Shown here piece by piece: positions 15,668-24,193 of a DNA stretch of 37,837 bases (positions within the stretch are counted from its first letter, which is position 1; each line of letters begins with the position of its first letter). This DNA is from Desulfocapsa sp. (GTDB taxonomy: Bacteria; Desulfobacterota; Desulfobulbia; Desulfobulbales; Desulfocapsaceae). The stretch spans positions 1-37,837 of the forward strand of contig VMSP01000012.1 of the NCBI GenBank assembly GCA_013792135.1, in the 5' to 3' direction. The notes beneath the pieces are model-generated. The model was not told the origin of the DNA. It made no database searches and worked only from the letters and a program-made list of their open reading frames with translations. The position numbers and the translations under genes are program-made.

Positions 15668-15713
15668 GCCACGCCAAGAAACAGCAGCACAAATTGCTGT
15701 TTCTTGGCGTGGC
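15668..15713. repeat. Perfect 19-bp inverted repeat
   Basis: GCCACGCCAAGAAACAGCA (15668-15686) is the exact reverse complement of 15695-15713, with an 8-base loop. It follows the preceding hairpin by 4 bases. Position between convergent genes suggests a bidirectional transcription stop, but the perfect arms and lack of T-run are also compatible with a small mobile repeat. Confidence 0.75.
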
Positions 15714-15754
15714 GTCTGGCAAATTACATTTGTCGCAGATCATACATGGGGGTT

Positions 15755-16900
15755 TCATCTGCCTTGGGAAAGCAGCAAGCCTTGCTCGCTGTTCTGCTCC
15801 GCGACACCTTTATGGAGGGTAATCTTTCCGCCATCCTTCCGCCCCAGTTCATAGGTCTCCCGATAGATCATGGCACCGGTGGCTGAACGCCGACGTAAAC
15901 GGGGAAAGCGCATCCCCACAAAGCGGTCTAAGGCCCTCTCTTCCACTTGGATCAAAACGGCCATGCCCGGAACGCCAGACCTGTCTGTGTCCCTCTTCTC
16001 TGGCTTTGGACGCGTTGTCAGTGTCTCCTGGGTCAGCAGTTTGTCGTAAAATCCCTGCAACAGTCCCAGATAATAACTGTTCCTGGCGCGGATGCCCTTG
16101 CCGCCGATCATGCTCCTGTTTTGTTGCCACAGGGAGGCAAGCTTCCCCGCCAGAAAGGCATAGCAGTACTCGGCAATGGCCACATTTTCCTGTCTGCCAA
16201 AGATCTCAATGGTCTTGTGGTGGCTATCCTGCAGCGGATCATAGAGGCTGGCGGTGACCACCTTGACATAAAAAAAGCGGAGGAGGATGGCGCAGATCTT
16301 GTGCTGCCATCTCTCCAGCCGCTTGGTCTTGCCGTTGATAATCAGGGAGGTGAATTTAGATTGTGCGTCTTCCAGAATCTGTTGCAGATTGTGGCGCGCC
16401 ATAAGTTGGCTGGCCTTTTCCATGGCGATGGCTGCCTCGTGTTCATTATTCGAGCCTGCCAGGGCCAGGAGCTTACCGATCCTGCGGATGAACTGCCGGC
16501 CCTTCTCTGTCTGCTGATTTTCGCTAGGATCTGTTGCTCCAGTCTTCGGCAGATCACCTGAGGCGAGACGAAAGGGTGCGGGCAGGCCAAGGAGGTCACA
16601 GGCCTTGTGGAAGAGGGGGCCATGACCACCATCGGTCTCGAAAAAGAGCTCCGAGCAGATCTGATGGGCCATCTCGTGTTTCAGAATCTGGCAGGTGATA
16701 TCCCAGGAGTGGCCGGTGATCAGCCGGGTGCTGATACGGATGACTCTGGTCACGGACTGCCAGGAACCATACTGTTTTTCTGTCTCGGTGATCTCAAAAA
16801 CCGGGGTCTTGAGTCTCAGTCCGTACTGCCAGTTGATGTTGGCAAACTCGGCCAGTAATTGCCGGCCCCAGAGCGGGTAATAGGCTGAAAAATCCGTCAT
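15755..16900 (-). CDS. SprT-like zinc-protease domain fused to DUF2786
   Basis: 381 residues. The N-terminal part (about 15-115) is SprT/SprT-like: HEMAH at 75-79 with a following GGHGPLFH (His93), the expected three zinc ligands. Next comes a DUF2786 segment (about 138-180: IGKLLALAGSNNEHEAAIAM, then KASQLMARHNL). The remaining 200 residues contain a helical region and a basic Arg-rich stretch (RFPRLRRRS) near 345. SprT-like domains in eukaryotic Spartan cleave DNA-protein crosslinks; bacterial ones are little studied. It lies 25 bp downstream of arfB on the same strand, so the two are probably co-transcribed. Domain calls are good; the cellular role is inferred. Confidence 0.75.
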   Translation of the reverse strand: MTDFSAYYPLWGRQLLAEFANINWQYGLRLKTPVFEITETEKQYGSWQSVTRVIRISTRLITGHSWDITCQILKHEMAHQICSELFFETDGGHGPLFHKACDLLGLPAPFRLASGDLPKTGATDPSENQQTEKGRQFIRRIGKLLALAGSNNEHEAAIAMEKASQLMARHNLQQILEDAQSKFTSLIINGKTKRLERWQHKICAILLRFFYVKVVTASLYDPLQDSHHKTIEIFGRQENVAIAEYCYAFLAGKLASLWQQNRSMIGGKGIRARNSYYLGLLQGFYDKLLTQETLTTRPKPEKRDTDRSGVPGMAVLIQVEERALDRFVGMRFPRLRRRSATGAMIYRETYELGRKDGGKITLHKGVAEQNSEQGLLLSQGR

Positions 16901-16925
16901 TGTTGTCTTTGATTCTGTCTGCAGG

Positions 16926-17336
16926 TCATGGTACCTTTTTGCGTAGGGCCTTGATTGTCCCCCGTTGCGTCTTCAGGTCCGTCCGTTTCTTTCTGGCGTT
17001 TTTCCCCGGCCTGGTGGGGCGACGATGCTTGGCTACGATCATGGCATCCGTGATGATCTGGCGGAGTCTATTCAGGGCATCTTCCTTGTTTTGTTCTTGG
17101 GTCCGGTACGTCTGGGCCTTGATGATGAGAACCCCGTCCTGAGTCAGCCGCTGATCTCCGAGTGCCAGCAAGCGCTCTTTGCAGCTGTCGGGCAGGGAGG
17201 AGTTGCGAATGTCAAAACGCAGATGGACAGCGCTGGCGACCTTGTTGACATTCTGACCTCCGGCCCCGCTGGCCCGGATAAAATGCAGCTCGATTTCATC
17301 GTCTGGGATGCTTATGGTGCTTGTTATCTGTAACAT
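16926..17336 (-). CDS. arfB: Alternative ribosome-rescue factor ArfB (YaeJ-like peptidyl-tRNA hydrolase)
   Basis: 136 residues, typical length. It releases nascent chains from ribosomes stalled without a stop codon. The release-factor-type catalytic domain has the GGQ motif (residues 26-28 in RASGAGGQNVNKV). The C-terminal tail (from about 105) is rich in Lys and Arg (RRPTRPGKNARKKRTD, KALRKK), the part that enters the empty mRNA channel. This short form without codon-recognition domains distinguishes it from RF1/RF2. It is divergent from shikimate kinase and first gene of a likely two-gene operon with the SprT-like protein. Confidence 0.92.
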   Translation of the reverse strand: MLQITSTISIPDDEIELHFIRASGAGGQNVNKVASAVHLRFDIRNSSLPDSCKERLLALGDQRLTQDGVLIIKAQTYRTQEQNKEDALNRLRQIITDAMIVAKHRRPTRPGKNARKKRTDLKTQRGTIKALRKKVP

Positions 17337-17407
17337 GGCGATTTCTTTCTTGAGGGATCTTTGAGTCTATTCATTTTTTTATCCTCTGAATAAGTGTGTA
17401 TCATATC

Positions 17408-17935
17408 ATGTCTGCGCAAAAAACGAATCTTGTTTTGATCGGGATGGCCGGCGCCGGTAAAAGTACGGTCGGCCCCCTACTGGCCCGGATGTTGTCCTAT
17501 GATTTTGTCGATGTGGATGATCTCATTGAGGCCGATCAGCAACAATCCCTTCAGGAGCTTGTTGATCACCACGGTCCGGCTTGGTTTCGCCTGCTGGAGG
17601 AGAGGATACTCCTTGGTCTTGACCTGCAGCATTATGTCATTGCCACCGGCGGCAGTGCGGTCTATGGTGCGGCCGCTATGAATCATCTGAAACAGAGTGG
17701 TCTGGTAGTGTTTTTAGATGTGCCGCTTCCGATTCTGGAGGCCAGGGTGGGTGATGTGGCAAGCAGGGGGTTGGCGCGGGAGGAGGGGCAGAGCTTTGCT
17801 CAGTTGTTTGCCGAACGTGAGCCTCTTTATCTTAAGCATGCTGATCTAAGGATAGAGTGTGCAGGAATGAACCTGGTGGAGATCTGTACTGCGATTATTG
17901 AGGCTGGTGCGGGTGTGCTGGAAATCATCGCGTAA
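17408..17935 (+). CDS. aroK: Shikimate kinase
   Basis: 175 residues from ATG 17408; an in-frame GTG at 17396 is possible and neither has a strong Shine-Dalgarno. It phosphorylates shikimate with ATP in the chorismate pathway. Seen: Walker A GMAGAGKS near residue 12, the shikimate-binding VDVDDLIE segment, FRLLEE, and the ATGGSAVY motif (central Gly-rich shikimate site). The lid region, SRGLAREEGQSFAQLFAEREPLY, cut here, is as in AroK/AroL. The usual LIA-lid Arg is present. Stand-alone gene divergent from arfB. Confidence 0.88.
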   Translation: MSAQKTNLVLIGMAGAGKSTVGPLLARMLSYDFVDVDDLIEADQQQSLQELVDHHGPAWFRLLEERILLGLDLQHYVIATGGSAVYGAAAMNHLKQSGLVVFLDVPLPILEARVGDVASRGLAREEGQSFAQLFAEREPLYLKHADLRIECAGMNLVEICTAIIEAGAGVLEIIA

Positions 17936-18043
17936 AGTGATTGTGCTGGGGTACCATTTTTAGGTGATATGTGCTAAAGTGGTCCGGTTAAATTGAAATC
18001 AGAATGGGCCTTCGGGCCTGAAATATTATAAATGGAGTGGAAT

Positions 18044-18472
18044 ATGACACAGGCAAAGAAAGGAAATAAAGTGAAGGTGAATTACACGGGCAAGCTTGTT
18101 GACGGGACGGTCTTTGATTCCTCGGAAGGGCGTGAGCCTCTGGAGGTTGTCCTCGGCAGCGGTCATGTGATTCAGGGCTTTGATGAGGCCTTGGTCGGCA
18201 TGGGACTAGGCGAAAAGAAGACGGTTACCATTCCGGTGGAGAAGGCCTACGGCGCTCATGACCCGAACATGGTCATGGAGGTGCCCATTGAGCAGGTGCC
18301 GCCGGACTTCAGTCCTGAGGTTGGTCAGAAGCTGGAAGTGGGCGGGACCAACGGTGAGATAATGATCATGCTTGTAAGAGAGATTAATGATACCCATATC
18401 TATCTGGATGCTAATCCGCCATTGGCCGGACAGGATCTGATCTTTGATCTGGAACTGGTGGCGATTGCCTGA
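18044..18472 (+). CDS. SlyD-like FKBP-type peptidyl-prolyl isomerase
   Basis: 142 residues from ATG 18044, which has GGAGTGG 3 to 9 bases upstream; ATG 18032 would place the start on that site. FKBP core with VKVNYTGKLVDGTVFDSS at the N-terminus, GHVIQGFDEALVGM in the middle, and the SlyD-type IF chaperone insert (about residues 70-120). The core resumes at HIYLDANPPLAGQDLIFDLEL. It lacks the His-rich metal-binding tail of E. coli SlyD. Cytoplasmic folding helper. A small GGCC-TTCG-GGCC hairpin lies in the leader at about 18008-18019. Confidence 0.9.
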   Translation: MTQAKKGNKVKVNYTGKLVDGTVFDSSEGREPLEVVLGSGHVIQGFDEALVGMGLGEKKTVTIPVEKAYGAHDPNMVMEVPIEQVPPDFSPEVGQKLEVGGTNGEIMIMLVREINDTHIYLDANPPLAGQDLIFDLELVAIA

Positions 18473-18574
18473 ACGCAGAAGTCAGCTTTCATTTTTTAAA
18501 GCAAATAGGTCCTGTTGCAACTTTGGCATGGCCGTACCCCTTGATTGTCTTTAGGGAGCAAACGGGAATCATTT

Positions 18575-19510
18575 ATGAAAATGCAACTGGCAAGCAGGCT
18601 GATATGTCCCGCCTGTCTCCCTCGGGAGCATGCCCTGCAATTGGATATAAGCTCGGCTGAGGCTGAGGATATCGTTGACGGAACCCTCAGCTGCCGGCAC
18701 TGTGACAGCCGTTTTCCCATCCGCCATGGAATTGCCTTTCTTGATCCTGTTCGGCAAGATGACTGCTTGGTCAACCGGTATGAGCAGGAGGATGTGCTGT
18801 CGTCCTATTTGTGGAGTCATTACGGTGACCTGCTCGGTGACGAGCAGGCCACCGATGCCTATCAACAGTGGGCCGGTCTCATGGAGCCCCATGGTGGGAT
18901 GGCCCTGGACCTTGGCGGAGCCGTCGGCCGTTTCACCTTTGAGATGAGCTCCAAATGCGATCTGGCCGTTGGTGTTGATAAATCACTGGCCTTTGTCAAA
19001 ACGGCCCGCCGATTCATGCTTGAGGGCGAGCTGCGTTTCACCCTCAAGGACGAAGGCCTGCTGGGCCGGGAGGTGGTCATCCGCCGCCCCGCGCAGTGGC
19101 AACCGGAGCGGGTGGAGTTTATCGTCGCCGATGTCCAGCGTCTTCCCTTTGCCGCGCATACGGCAAGCTCTGTCGCCTCTCTCAATCTGGTCGACAAAGT
19201 TCCCGAACCTTATGCCCATCTCCAGGAGATCAACCGGGTCGCTGCCACCTCGGGAAGTCAGCTGCTCCTCTCTGATCCCTTTTCCTGGTCCACCGAGGCG
19301 GCAGAGATTGATCAATGGTTGGGTGGCAAGGAGGATGGCCCTTATGCCGGTAAGGGCTTGGATAATATCGTGGCCATTATGTGCCATGGCCATGGAGGAC
19401 TCTCGCCCGGCTGGCAGGTGACAAAGCGTGATCATGTCTGGTGGAAAATCCGCAGCCACAGCAATCATTACGAACTGATCAGGAGTTGTTTCATCAAGGC
19501 AGCACGATAA
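18575..19510 (+). CDS. SAM-dependent methyltransferase with N-terminal Trm112-like zinc ribbon
   Basis: 311 residues from ATG 18575, which has GGGA at useful spacing. The N-terminal 55 residues form a Trm112p-like ribbon: ICPAC (Cys11, Cys14) and SCRHC (Cys40, Cys43), then RFPIRHGIAFL. The class I methyltransferase fold begins near 100 with motif I LDLGGAVGRF and continues with VGVDKS, VEFIVADVQRLPF and SVASLNLVDKV. The Gly-rich motif I has an Ala/Val variant. It is 12 bp ahead of a molybdopterin oxidoreductase in the same direction. The substrate is unknown; quinone, cofactor or protein methylation are all possible. Confidence 0.8.
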   Translation: MKMQLASRLICPACLPREHALQLDISSAEAEDIVDGTLSCRHCDSRFPIRHGIAFLDPVRQDDCLVNRYEQEDVLSSYLWSHYGDLLGDEQATDAYQQWAGLMEPHGGMALDLGGAVGRFTFEMSSKCDLAVGVDKSLAFVKTARRFMLEGELRFTLKDEGLLGREVVIRRPAQWQPERVEFIVADVQRLPFAAHTASSVASLNLVDKVPEPYAHLQEINRVAATSGSQLLLSDPFSWSTEAAEIDQWLGGKEDGPYAGKGLDNIVAIMCHGHGGLSPGWQVTKRDHVWWKIRSHSNHYELIRSCFIKAAR

Positions 19511-19522
19511 ATTGAGGTCATC

Positions 19523-21574
19523 ATGAAAAAAGATACTGTTTGTCGGATGTGTTCCTCCTGTTGCCCGGTGGAGGTGGAAGTCGTTGCCGGTAAACTGGTA
19601 TCGGCGCAACGTAAATCCTTCCTTAGCAAGGATTTACGCAGCCCCTGTCTGAAGTTGCAGGCGGTAGCGGATATTGTCTATTCCGACAAACGCCTCACCA
19701 CCCCGCTGATCAGAGAAAAGGATGGTGCCTTTCGCCAGGCAAGCTGGGATGAGGCTCTCGATCTGGTGGCGGAACGCTTCAAACACTACCAAGGGCAGGC
19801 CCGACCTGAGGCCGTAGGCTGGCTGCGGGGCATGGCCGCGGATTGGGGATCCCCCTGGGATTACGCTAACCGTTTGATGAATTGCTACGGCTCTCCCAAT
19901 ACCATCGGCAATGGCTCCATCTGCTTTGTGGCCCGGGAGATGGCCCACACCTATACCTATGGGGCCATGGCCTTTCCCGAGGCAGCCAAGGCCAAGTGCA
20001 TCCTGGTCTGGGGCAAGCATGACGCTGATACCACCCTGGGGGTGGCCGATGCCATCAACCATGCCACCAGCAATGGCGCCAAGCTCATTGTGGTGGATCC
20101 GATCCAGACCCCTCTGGCCCGCAAGGCCGACATCTGGCTGCAGATCAAACCAGGTCATGACGGCCTGCTGGCCATGGCCATGATCAATGAAATCATCACT
20201 CAGGATCTCATTGATCATGAATTTGTTGAGGGATTTACCACCGGCTTTGAGCAGCTTCGAGAGGTGGCCGGAAGATATGCCATCGATACCATCGCCCCCG
20301 GCATCTGGCTTGATCCGCAACAGGTGCGGGAGGCTGCCCGCCTCTACGCCACCATCAAGCCCGCCTGTCTGATTGATGGTAACGGCCTGGACATGCAGCT
20401 CGATATATTTCAGTCCACTCGTGCCGTGGCCTGTCTGCGCGGACTCACCGGTAATATTGACCGGTCCGGCGGTGATGTCCTGCCCCAACCGATCTCCTTG
20501 CGCCCTCTCCAGGCCCGCGACAGACTGCCTGTAGGCGTTACGCCGATCACCGCTGCCTACCCTCTTTTTAACAGCTTCAGCGAGACCTGGGGCAATCAGG
20601 TGCAATCCTGTGTGGTGGATGCCATTCTCGACCAGAAGCCGTATGGCCTGAAGATGCTGGTGGTCCAGGCCGGCAATCCGGTGGTGACCATGGCCGATTC
20701 CAGCCGGGCCCATCGTGCCATGCAGGAGCTGGAATTTCTGGTGGTCATTGATATGTTCATGACTAGAACCGCCGAGCTGGCCGATGTGATCCTGCCGGCC
20801 GCCGGTTGTTTTGAAAAGACGCAACTGAACCGGGCAGCCACCCGCAACAACCCGATCATCCTCCAGAATCAGGTCATCGAGGCCGTGGGGCAGTCGTGGC
20901 CTGACTGGAAGATCGTCTTTGAACTGGGGCGCCGGATCGGTCTGGAGCAGGAGTTCCCATGGCACAGCGCCGAAGCGGCCATTGATGATCAACTGGCACC
21001 AGCCGGTGTTACTGTTGAACGACTGCGGCAGGAGCCTGACGGAGTGCGGGTGGAAGGGCTGCGCCATGAAAAGTATCGGCAGGATGGTTTTGCCACCCCA
21101 TCCGGTAAATTTGAATTCTTCTCCCGCAGGCTCGAGGAAAACGGCCATGCCGGGCTGCCCTATGCTGACGGCTTTCCTGAAAAAGCCATCAGCTTTGCTG
21201 AGCAGCAGGATGATTTTCCCCTGATCGGGATCAGCGGCCGTCGCGATATCCGTTTCACCAACTCCCAGTACCGCATTATCCCCGCCCTGCTCAAGAATGA
21301 GGAGGGATGCGTGGTCGATATCCATCCTCTTGATGCGGCACAACAGCAGATTGAGGATGGCGACCAGCTGCAGATCACCACCCCGAAAGGAGCCATTACC
21401 ATGTCGGCCAGGGTGTCGCCGGTGGTCCACCCCGGCTCGGTTCGTATCGCCTGGGGCTGGGGCGATTACAAGGCTGACTGGAACCTCAATACCCTCACCG
21501 ATGATGAGGTCAGAAACCCCATCACCGGCACCCCGGGCCAGCGCACCTTTATGTGCCGGGTGAGCAAGGTCTGA
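19523..21574 (+). CDS. Cytoplasmic molybdopterin (Mo/W-bis-MGD) oxidoreductase with N-terminal 4Fe-4S site
   Basis: 683 residues. The N-terminal Fe-S motif is C7-x2-C10-x3-C14-x27-C42. A likely Mo/W-ligating Cys is C134 in GNGSICF. Cofactor-binding stretches include LVWGKHDADT, KLIVVDPIQTPLARKADIWL and, near the C-terminus, the molydopterin-dinucleotide domain (IRFTNSQYRI, GDQLQITTPKG, PGSVRIAWGWG). There is no TAT signal, so it acts in the cytoplasm. Overall layout matches the MopB family that includes acetylene hydratase and thiosulfate/polysulfide reductases; nearest subgroup cannot be decided by eye. No electron-transfer or membrane subunits are adjacent; only the zinc-ribbon methyltransferase lies upstream. 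A terminator follows. Confidence 0.88.
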   Translation: MKKDTVCRMCSSCCPVEVEVVAGKLVSAQRKSFLSKDLRSPCLKLQAVADIVYSDKRLTTPLIREKDGAFRQASWDEALDLVAERFKHYQGQARPEAVGWLRGMAADWGSPWDYANRLMNCYGSPNTIGNGSICFVAREMAHTYTYGAMAFPEAAKAKCILVWGKHDADTTLGVADAINHATSNGAKLIVVDPIQTPLARKADIWLQIKPGHDGLLAMAMINEIITQDLIDHEFVEGFTTGFEQLREVAGRYAIDTIAPGIWLDPQQVREAARLYATIKPACLIDGNGLDMQLDIFQSTRAVACLRGLTGNIDRSGGDVLPQPISLRPLQARDRLPVGVTPITAAYPLFNSFSETWGNQVQSCVVDAILDQKPYGLKMLVVQAGNPVVTMADSSRAHRAMQELEFLVVIDMFMTRTAELADVILPAAGCFEKTQLNRAATRNNPIILQNQVIEAVGQSWPDWKIVFELGRRIGLEQEFPWHSAEAAIDDQLAPAGVTVERLRQEPDGVRVEGLRHEKYRQDGFATPSGKFEFFSRRLEENGHAGLPYADGFPEKAISFAEQQDDFPLIGISGRRDIRFTNSQYRIIPALLKNEEGCVVDIHPLDAAQQQIEDGDQLQITTPKGAITMSARVSPVVHPGSVRIAWGWGDYKADWNLNTLTDDEVRNPITGTPGQRTFMCRVSKV

Positions 21575-21669
21575 GTGGCAAGCCATTTCAGCTTGCTCAA
21601 TGTTTTGGCGGACGATTGCTCTGTGTCGTAATGTTTTTTGTCACTTACTCAATGATATTTCAGCCGTTT

Positions 21670-21711
21670 TTTAATAAAGAAATATTATTTTCTTTATTAA
21701 ATTTTTCTTTT
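21670..21711 (+). terminator. AT-rich rho-independent terminator
   Basis: 13-bp stem: 21670-21682 pairs with 21689-21701 (TTAATAAAGAAA with TTTCTTTATTAA), 6-base loop, followed by TTTTTCTTTTT. It ends the methyltransferase/oxidoreductase transcript. Confidence 0.75.
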
Positions 21712-21826
21712 TAAGAAAAATAAGCAGTATACTGATTTTCATATAGAGTTCCTTTAGTGATTGATAGAAACTGCAGCCTCCCTTATTTTTCGAACAAAAA
21801 TTATTCTCAGGCGTAAGGAAAAAAAT

Positions 21827-23407
21827 TTGGAAAATACCACCATACTCTGCGTTGATGACGAACCCGGTGTTCTCGATGCCTACCAAAAGATTTTACAGAA
21901 AGACAAGGGTGAGGACTCCGATGTAAAAAGCAGACTCTCGGCCAGGCGAAGACGATTTTCCGGGGAGAAGGAGGAAGAGACGGTCATGCCCCCTCTCCCG
22001 GAGGAGCCTTCTTTTCGTATCCTCACGGCTGCAAGTGGAGAAGAGGCGGTGGACATTGTCCGTCGCGAGCTCGACTGCGGCAGACAGATAGCGGTCGGCT
22101 TTTTCGATATGCTGATGCCTGGCGGCATCGACGGACAGGAAACGATCGCCCGCATTCGGGAGCTTGACAACCAGATACTCTGTGCGGTGGTCACCGCTTA
22201 TACCGACCGCAGCACCAAGCAGATCGGCAAGGTCTTTGACCGGCAGGAAGACTGGCTCTATTTCAATAAGCCCTTTACCATGGGTGAGCTCTCCCAGTCC
22301 GCACTTCATCTTGTCTCGTCCTGGAATCGCCGCCGCCACGAGGAGGCCTTGGTCAGCCAGCTGGAGACGATGCAGGCAAGCCTTATGGGCATTCTCGACT
22401 TTGTCCACGATCTGAACAAGATCCCGCCCATGGTCCTTGATCACCTCTTGGAGGGGACCCTCGGCCATTTCCTCAGACTGCTGGGCGCCAGCGACGGCTT
22501 TGTGTGGCTGAACAATACTCTTAAGGATGCAACTATGATCGGGGCCGGCCAGTTCCGAGGGATTTCCGCTGACAAACTCACCACCATGGTTTCCCAGTGG
22601 GAGCTGGTTAAAGATGTGGTCAGGGTGAGGAAATCGATAGTTGTTGAACGCATGGCGGCCATCCCTCTGCAGGTTGGATCCCTGGTCCAGGGGGTACTCT
22701 TTGTTCAGCAGGATAGACTTTTTCTTCATGATCAGAAGCTGCTGGAAATGTTTGCCAGTCAGGCCGTGAATATGATCAAGAATTCACAGGTATATCAAGA
22801 GTTGCACTGTGCCAACATGCAGCTCTCCACCACCCTTGATGAACTGCAACAAACCGTCGGCCAGTTGTCAAAATCCGAGGAGCAGCGGCATAAATATGAA
22901 AAACTGACCTACTATGACGGGCTGACCGGGATCCCCAACCGACGCTATCTTGAAGTTTTTTTCAGGCAGCTTCTTAGTCGCTGCCTCCGACAAAGAACCC
23001 ATCTGGCTTGCCTGATGATCGACATAGACCATTTCAAGTTGATCAATGACAACCACGGCCATATTGTCGGTGACCGGGTTCTCCAGGAACTGGGAACCAT
23101 GCTGACTCATGAGAAGCGTGATCATGAATTTGTCGGCCGCTATGGGGGGGAAGAGTTTGTCATGCTGCTGGAAAACATCTCAGCCGATAACACCCTCTTG
23201 GTAGGAGAACGGGTCCGTAGCGCTGTCGAAAACCATACCCTCGATGTCGAGGGTAAGCCTGTTAAGATCACAATCAGCTTGGGAATTATGGTCCTGGAAC
23301 CGACTGTGGCAACGACTATTACCGAGATTATCGAAAAGGCAGATAGTGCCCTCTATGCAGCCAAAAACAAGGGCAGGAACTGTTGTGTTATGGCGGCTGA
23401 GGAGTAG
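21827..23407 (+). CDS. Response regulator with GAF-like linker and GGDEF (diguanylate cyclase)
   Basis: 526 residues from TTG 21827, which has AAGGA 8 bases upstream; a longer frame from 21761 lacks such a site. REC domain (about 3-165): acidic pair D10/D11, phospho-acceptor D94 (FFDMLMPG), and Lys in NKPF. Between the first helix and second strand there is an extra charged loop of about 35 residues (SRLSARRRRFSGEKEEE). A GAF-like region follows (about 190-320), then a coiled coil and GGDEF (about 365-520) with DGLTGIPNRR and active site GGEEF. The inhibitory RxxD site reads RDHE, so feedback inhibition may be weak. Likely makes c-di-GMP on phosphorylation, with the histidine kinase two genes downstream as the obvious partner. 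Confidence 0.88.
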   Translation: MENTTILCVDDEPGVLDAYQKILQKDKGEDSDVKSRLSARRRRFSGEKEEETVMPPLPEEPSFRILTAASGEEAVDIVRRELDCGRQIAVGFFDMLMPGGIDGQETIARIRELDNQILCAVVTAYTDRSTKQIGKVFDRQEDWLYFNKPFTMGELSQSALHLVSSWNRRRHEEALVSQLETMQASLMGILDFVHDLNKIPPMVLDHLLEGTLGHFLRLLGASDGFVWLNNTLKDATMIGAGQFRGISADKLTTMVSQWELVKDVVRVRKSIVVERMAAIPLQVGSLVQGVLFVQQDRLFLHDQKLLEMFASQAVNMIKNSQVYQELHCANMQLSTTLDELQQTVGQLSKSEEQRHKYEKLTYYDGLTGIPNRRYLEVFFRQLLSRCLRQRTHLACLMIDIDHFKLINDNHGHIVGDRVLQELGTMLTHEKRDHEFVGRYGGEEFVMLLENISADNTLLVGERVRSAVENHTLDVEGKPVKITISLGIMVLEPTVATTITEIIEKADSALYAAKNKGRNCCVMAAEE

Positions 23408-23453
23408 TCCCGGTCGTCCCTTTTTTAAACATCTAGTCCATGTGGAGAAGAAT

Positions 23454-24182
23454 ATGAGACCCATTTACCTGCTTTCCATCTGTGTCTTTGCCATGTTATT
23501 TGTTGTCACCTTCTTGCCCAGCTCGCTACTGGCTGAGGAAGCCGAAGAGGAAGGGGAAAGCATCGCCGGGATCGTTGCACGATCCAATATGACCCCTACC
23601 ATGCAGGAGACGGCAATCGCCCTCTTTGACCATATCCATCTGCTGGAGAAAAGTTTCCGCAATGGCCAGTGGGAAAAGGCCTCTCAAGAGGTGGACCAGA
23701 TTGACCAATTTTACAGTAAGGTACTGAAAATCAGTGAGGACCTGAAATCTAAAGTGGAGCTCAGCTACCTGCAGGCCTTTGAGTTCTCCCTGGCGGAAAT
23801 CAGCCGAGGCATCAAGCGCCAGGACAGGGTGCTGGTGGAAAAGAGATTTCTCCAACTGCAGCCGGAGCTCTTTGATGTCCTTGACCGGTTTACAGTCATC
23901 CCCCTGCGTTTGACCGCCAGCCGCTTTTATATTGATCTGGCCATTGATGCCCTGGATGATCAGCGTTTTGATATCGCGCTTGATGAACTGGGTGAAATCA
24001 GTGAATATATGGAGCAGTTGGAAAAGCCCCTTACCGCCAAGGGGCTGGATATGGCCTCCCTGAATCACAAAATTGCCGAATCCCGCCAGCTCCTGCAGAA
24101 AAAGGGGCCGGGCAGCAAGAAGGTGCTGGAGGATATCCGTCTGATCCTGGAACAGTTTTTCCAGACCTTTTCCTCGAAATAA
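23454..24182 (+). CDS. Periplasmic helical protein of unknown function
   Basis: 242 residues from ATG 23454 with GGAG about 9 bases upstream. A signal peptide (about 1-25, ending near SSLLA) is followed by an acidic stretch (EEAEEEGES) and an all-helical mature domain with heptad-like spacing (TAIALFDHIHLLEKSF, SKVELSYLQAFEFSL, SRFYIDLAIDALDD). No Cys, haem motif or known domain recognised. It lies between a diguanylate cyclase and a histidine kinase, 46 bp from the first and 11 bp from the second, so it may be the periplasmic ligand-binding or sensing partner of the kinase. That role is inferred from position only. Confidence 0.7.
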   Translation: MRPIYLLSICVFAMLFVVTFLPSSLLAEEAEEEGESIAGIVARSNMTPTMQETAIALFDHIHLLEKSFRNGQWEKASQEVDQIDQFYSKVLKISEDLKSKVELSYLQAFEFSLAEISRGIKRQDRVLVEKRFLQLQPELFDVLDRFTVIPLRLTASRFYIDLAIDALDDQRFDIALDELGEISEYMEQLEKPLTAKGLDMASLNHKIAESRQLLQKKGPGSKKVLEDIRLILEQFFQTFSSK

Positions 24183-24193
24183 GCGGGGCTTAA

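Noticed and set aside
19634-21586. 650-codon minus-strand frame opposite the molybdopterin oxidoreductase
   Set aside because: Product is Gly/His/Asp-rich without any domain; it is the mirror of a GC-rich coding frame. The plus strand has full family motifs.
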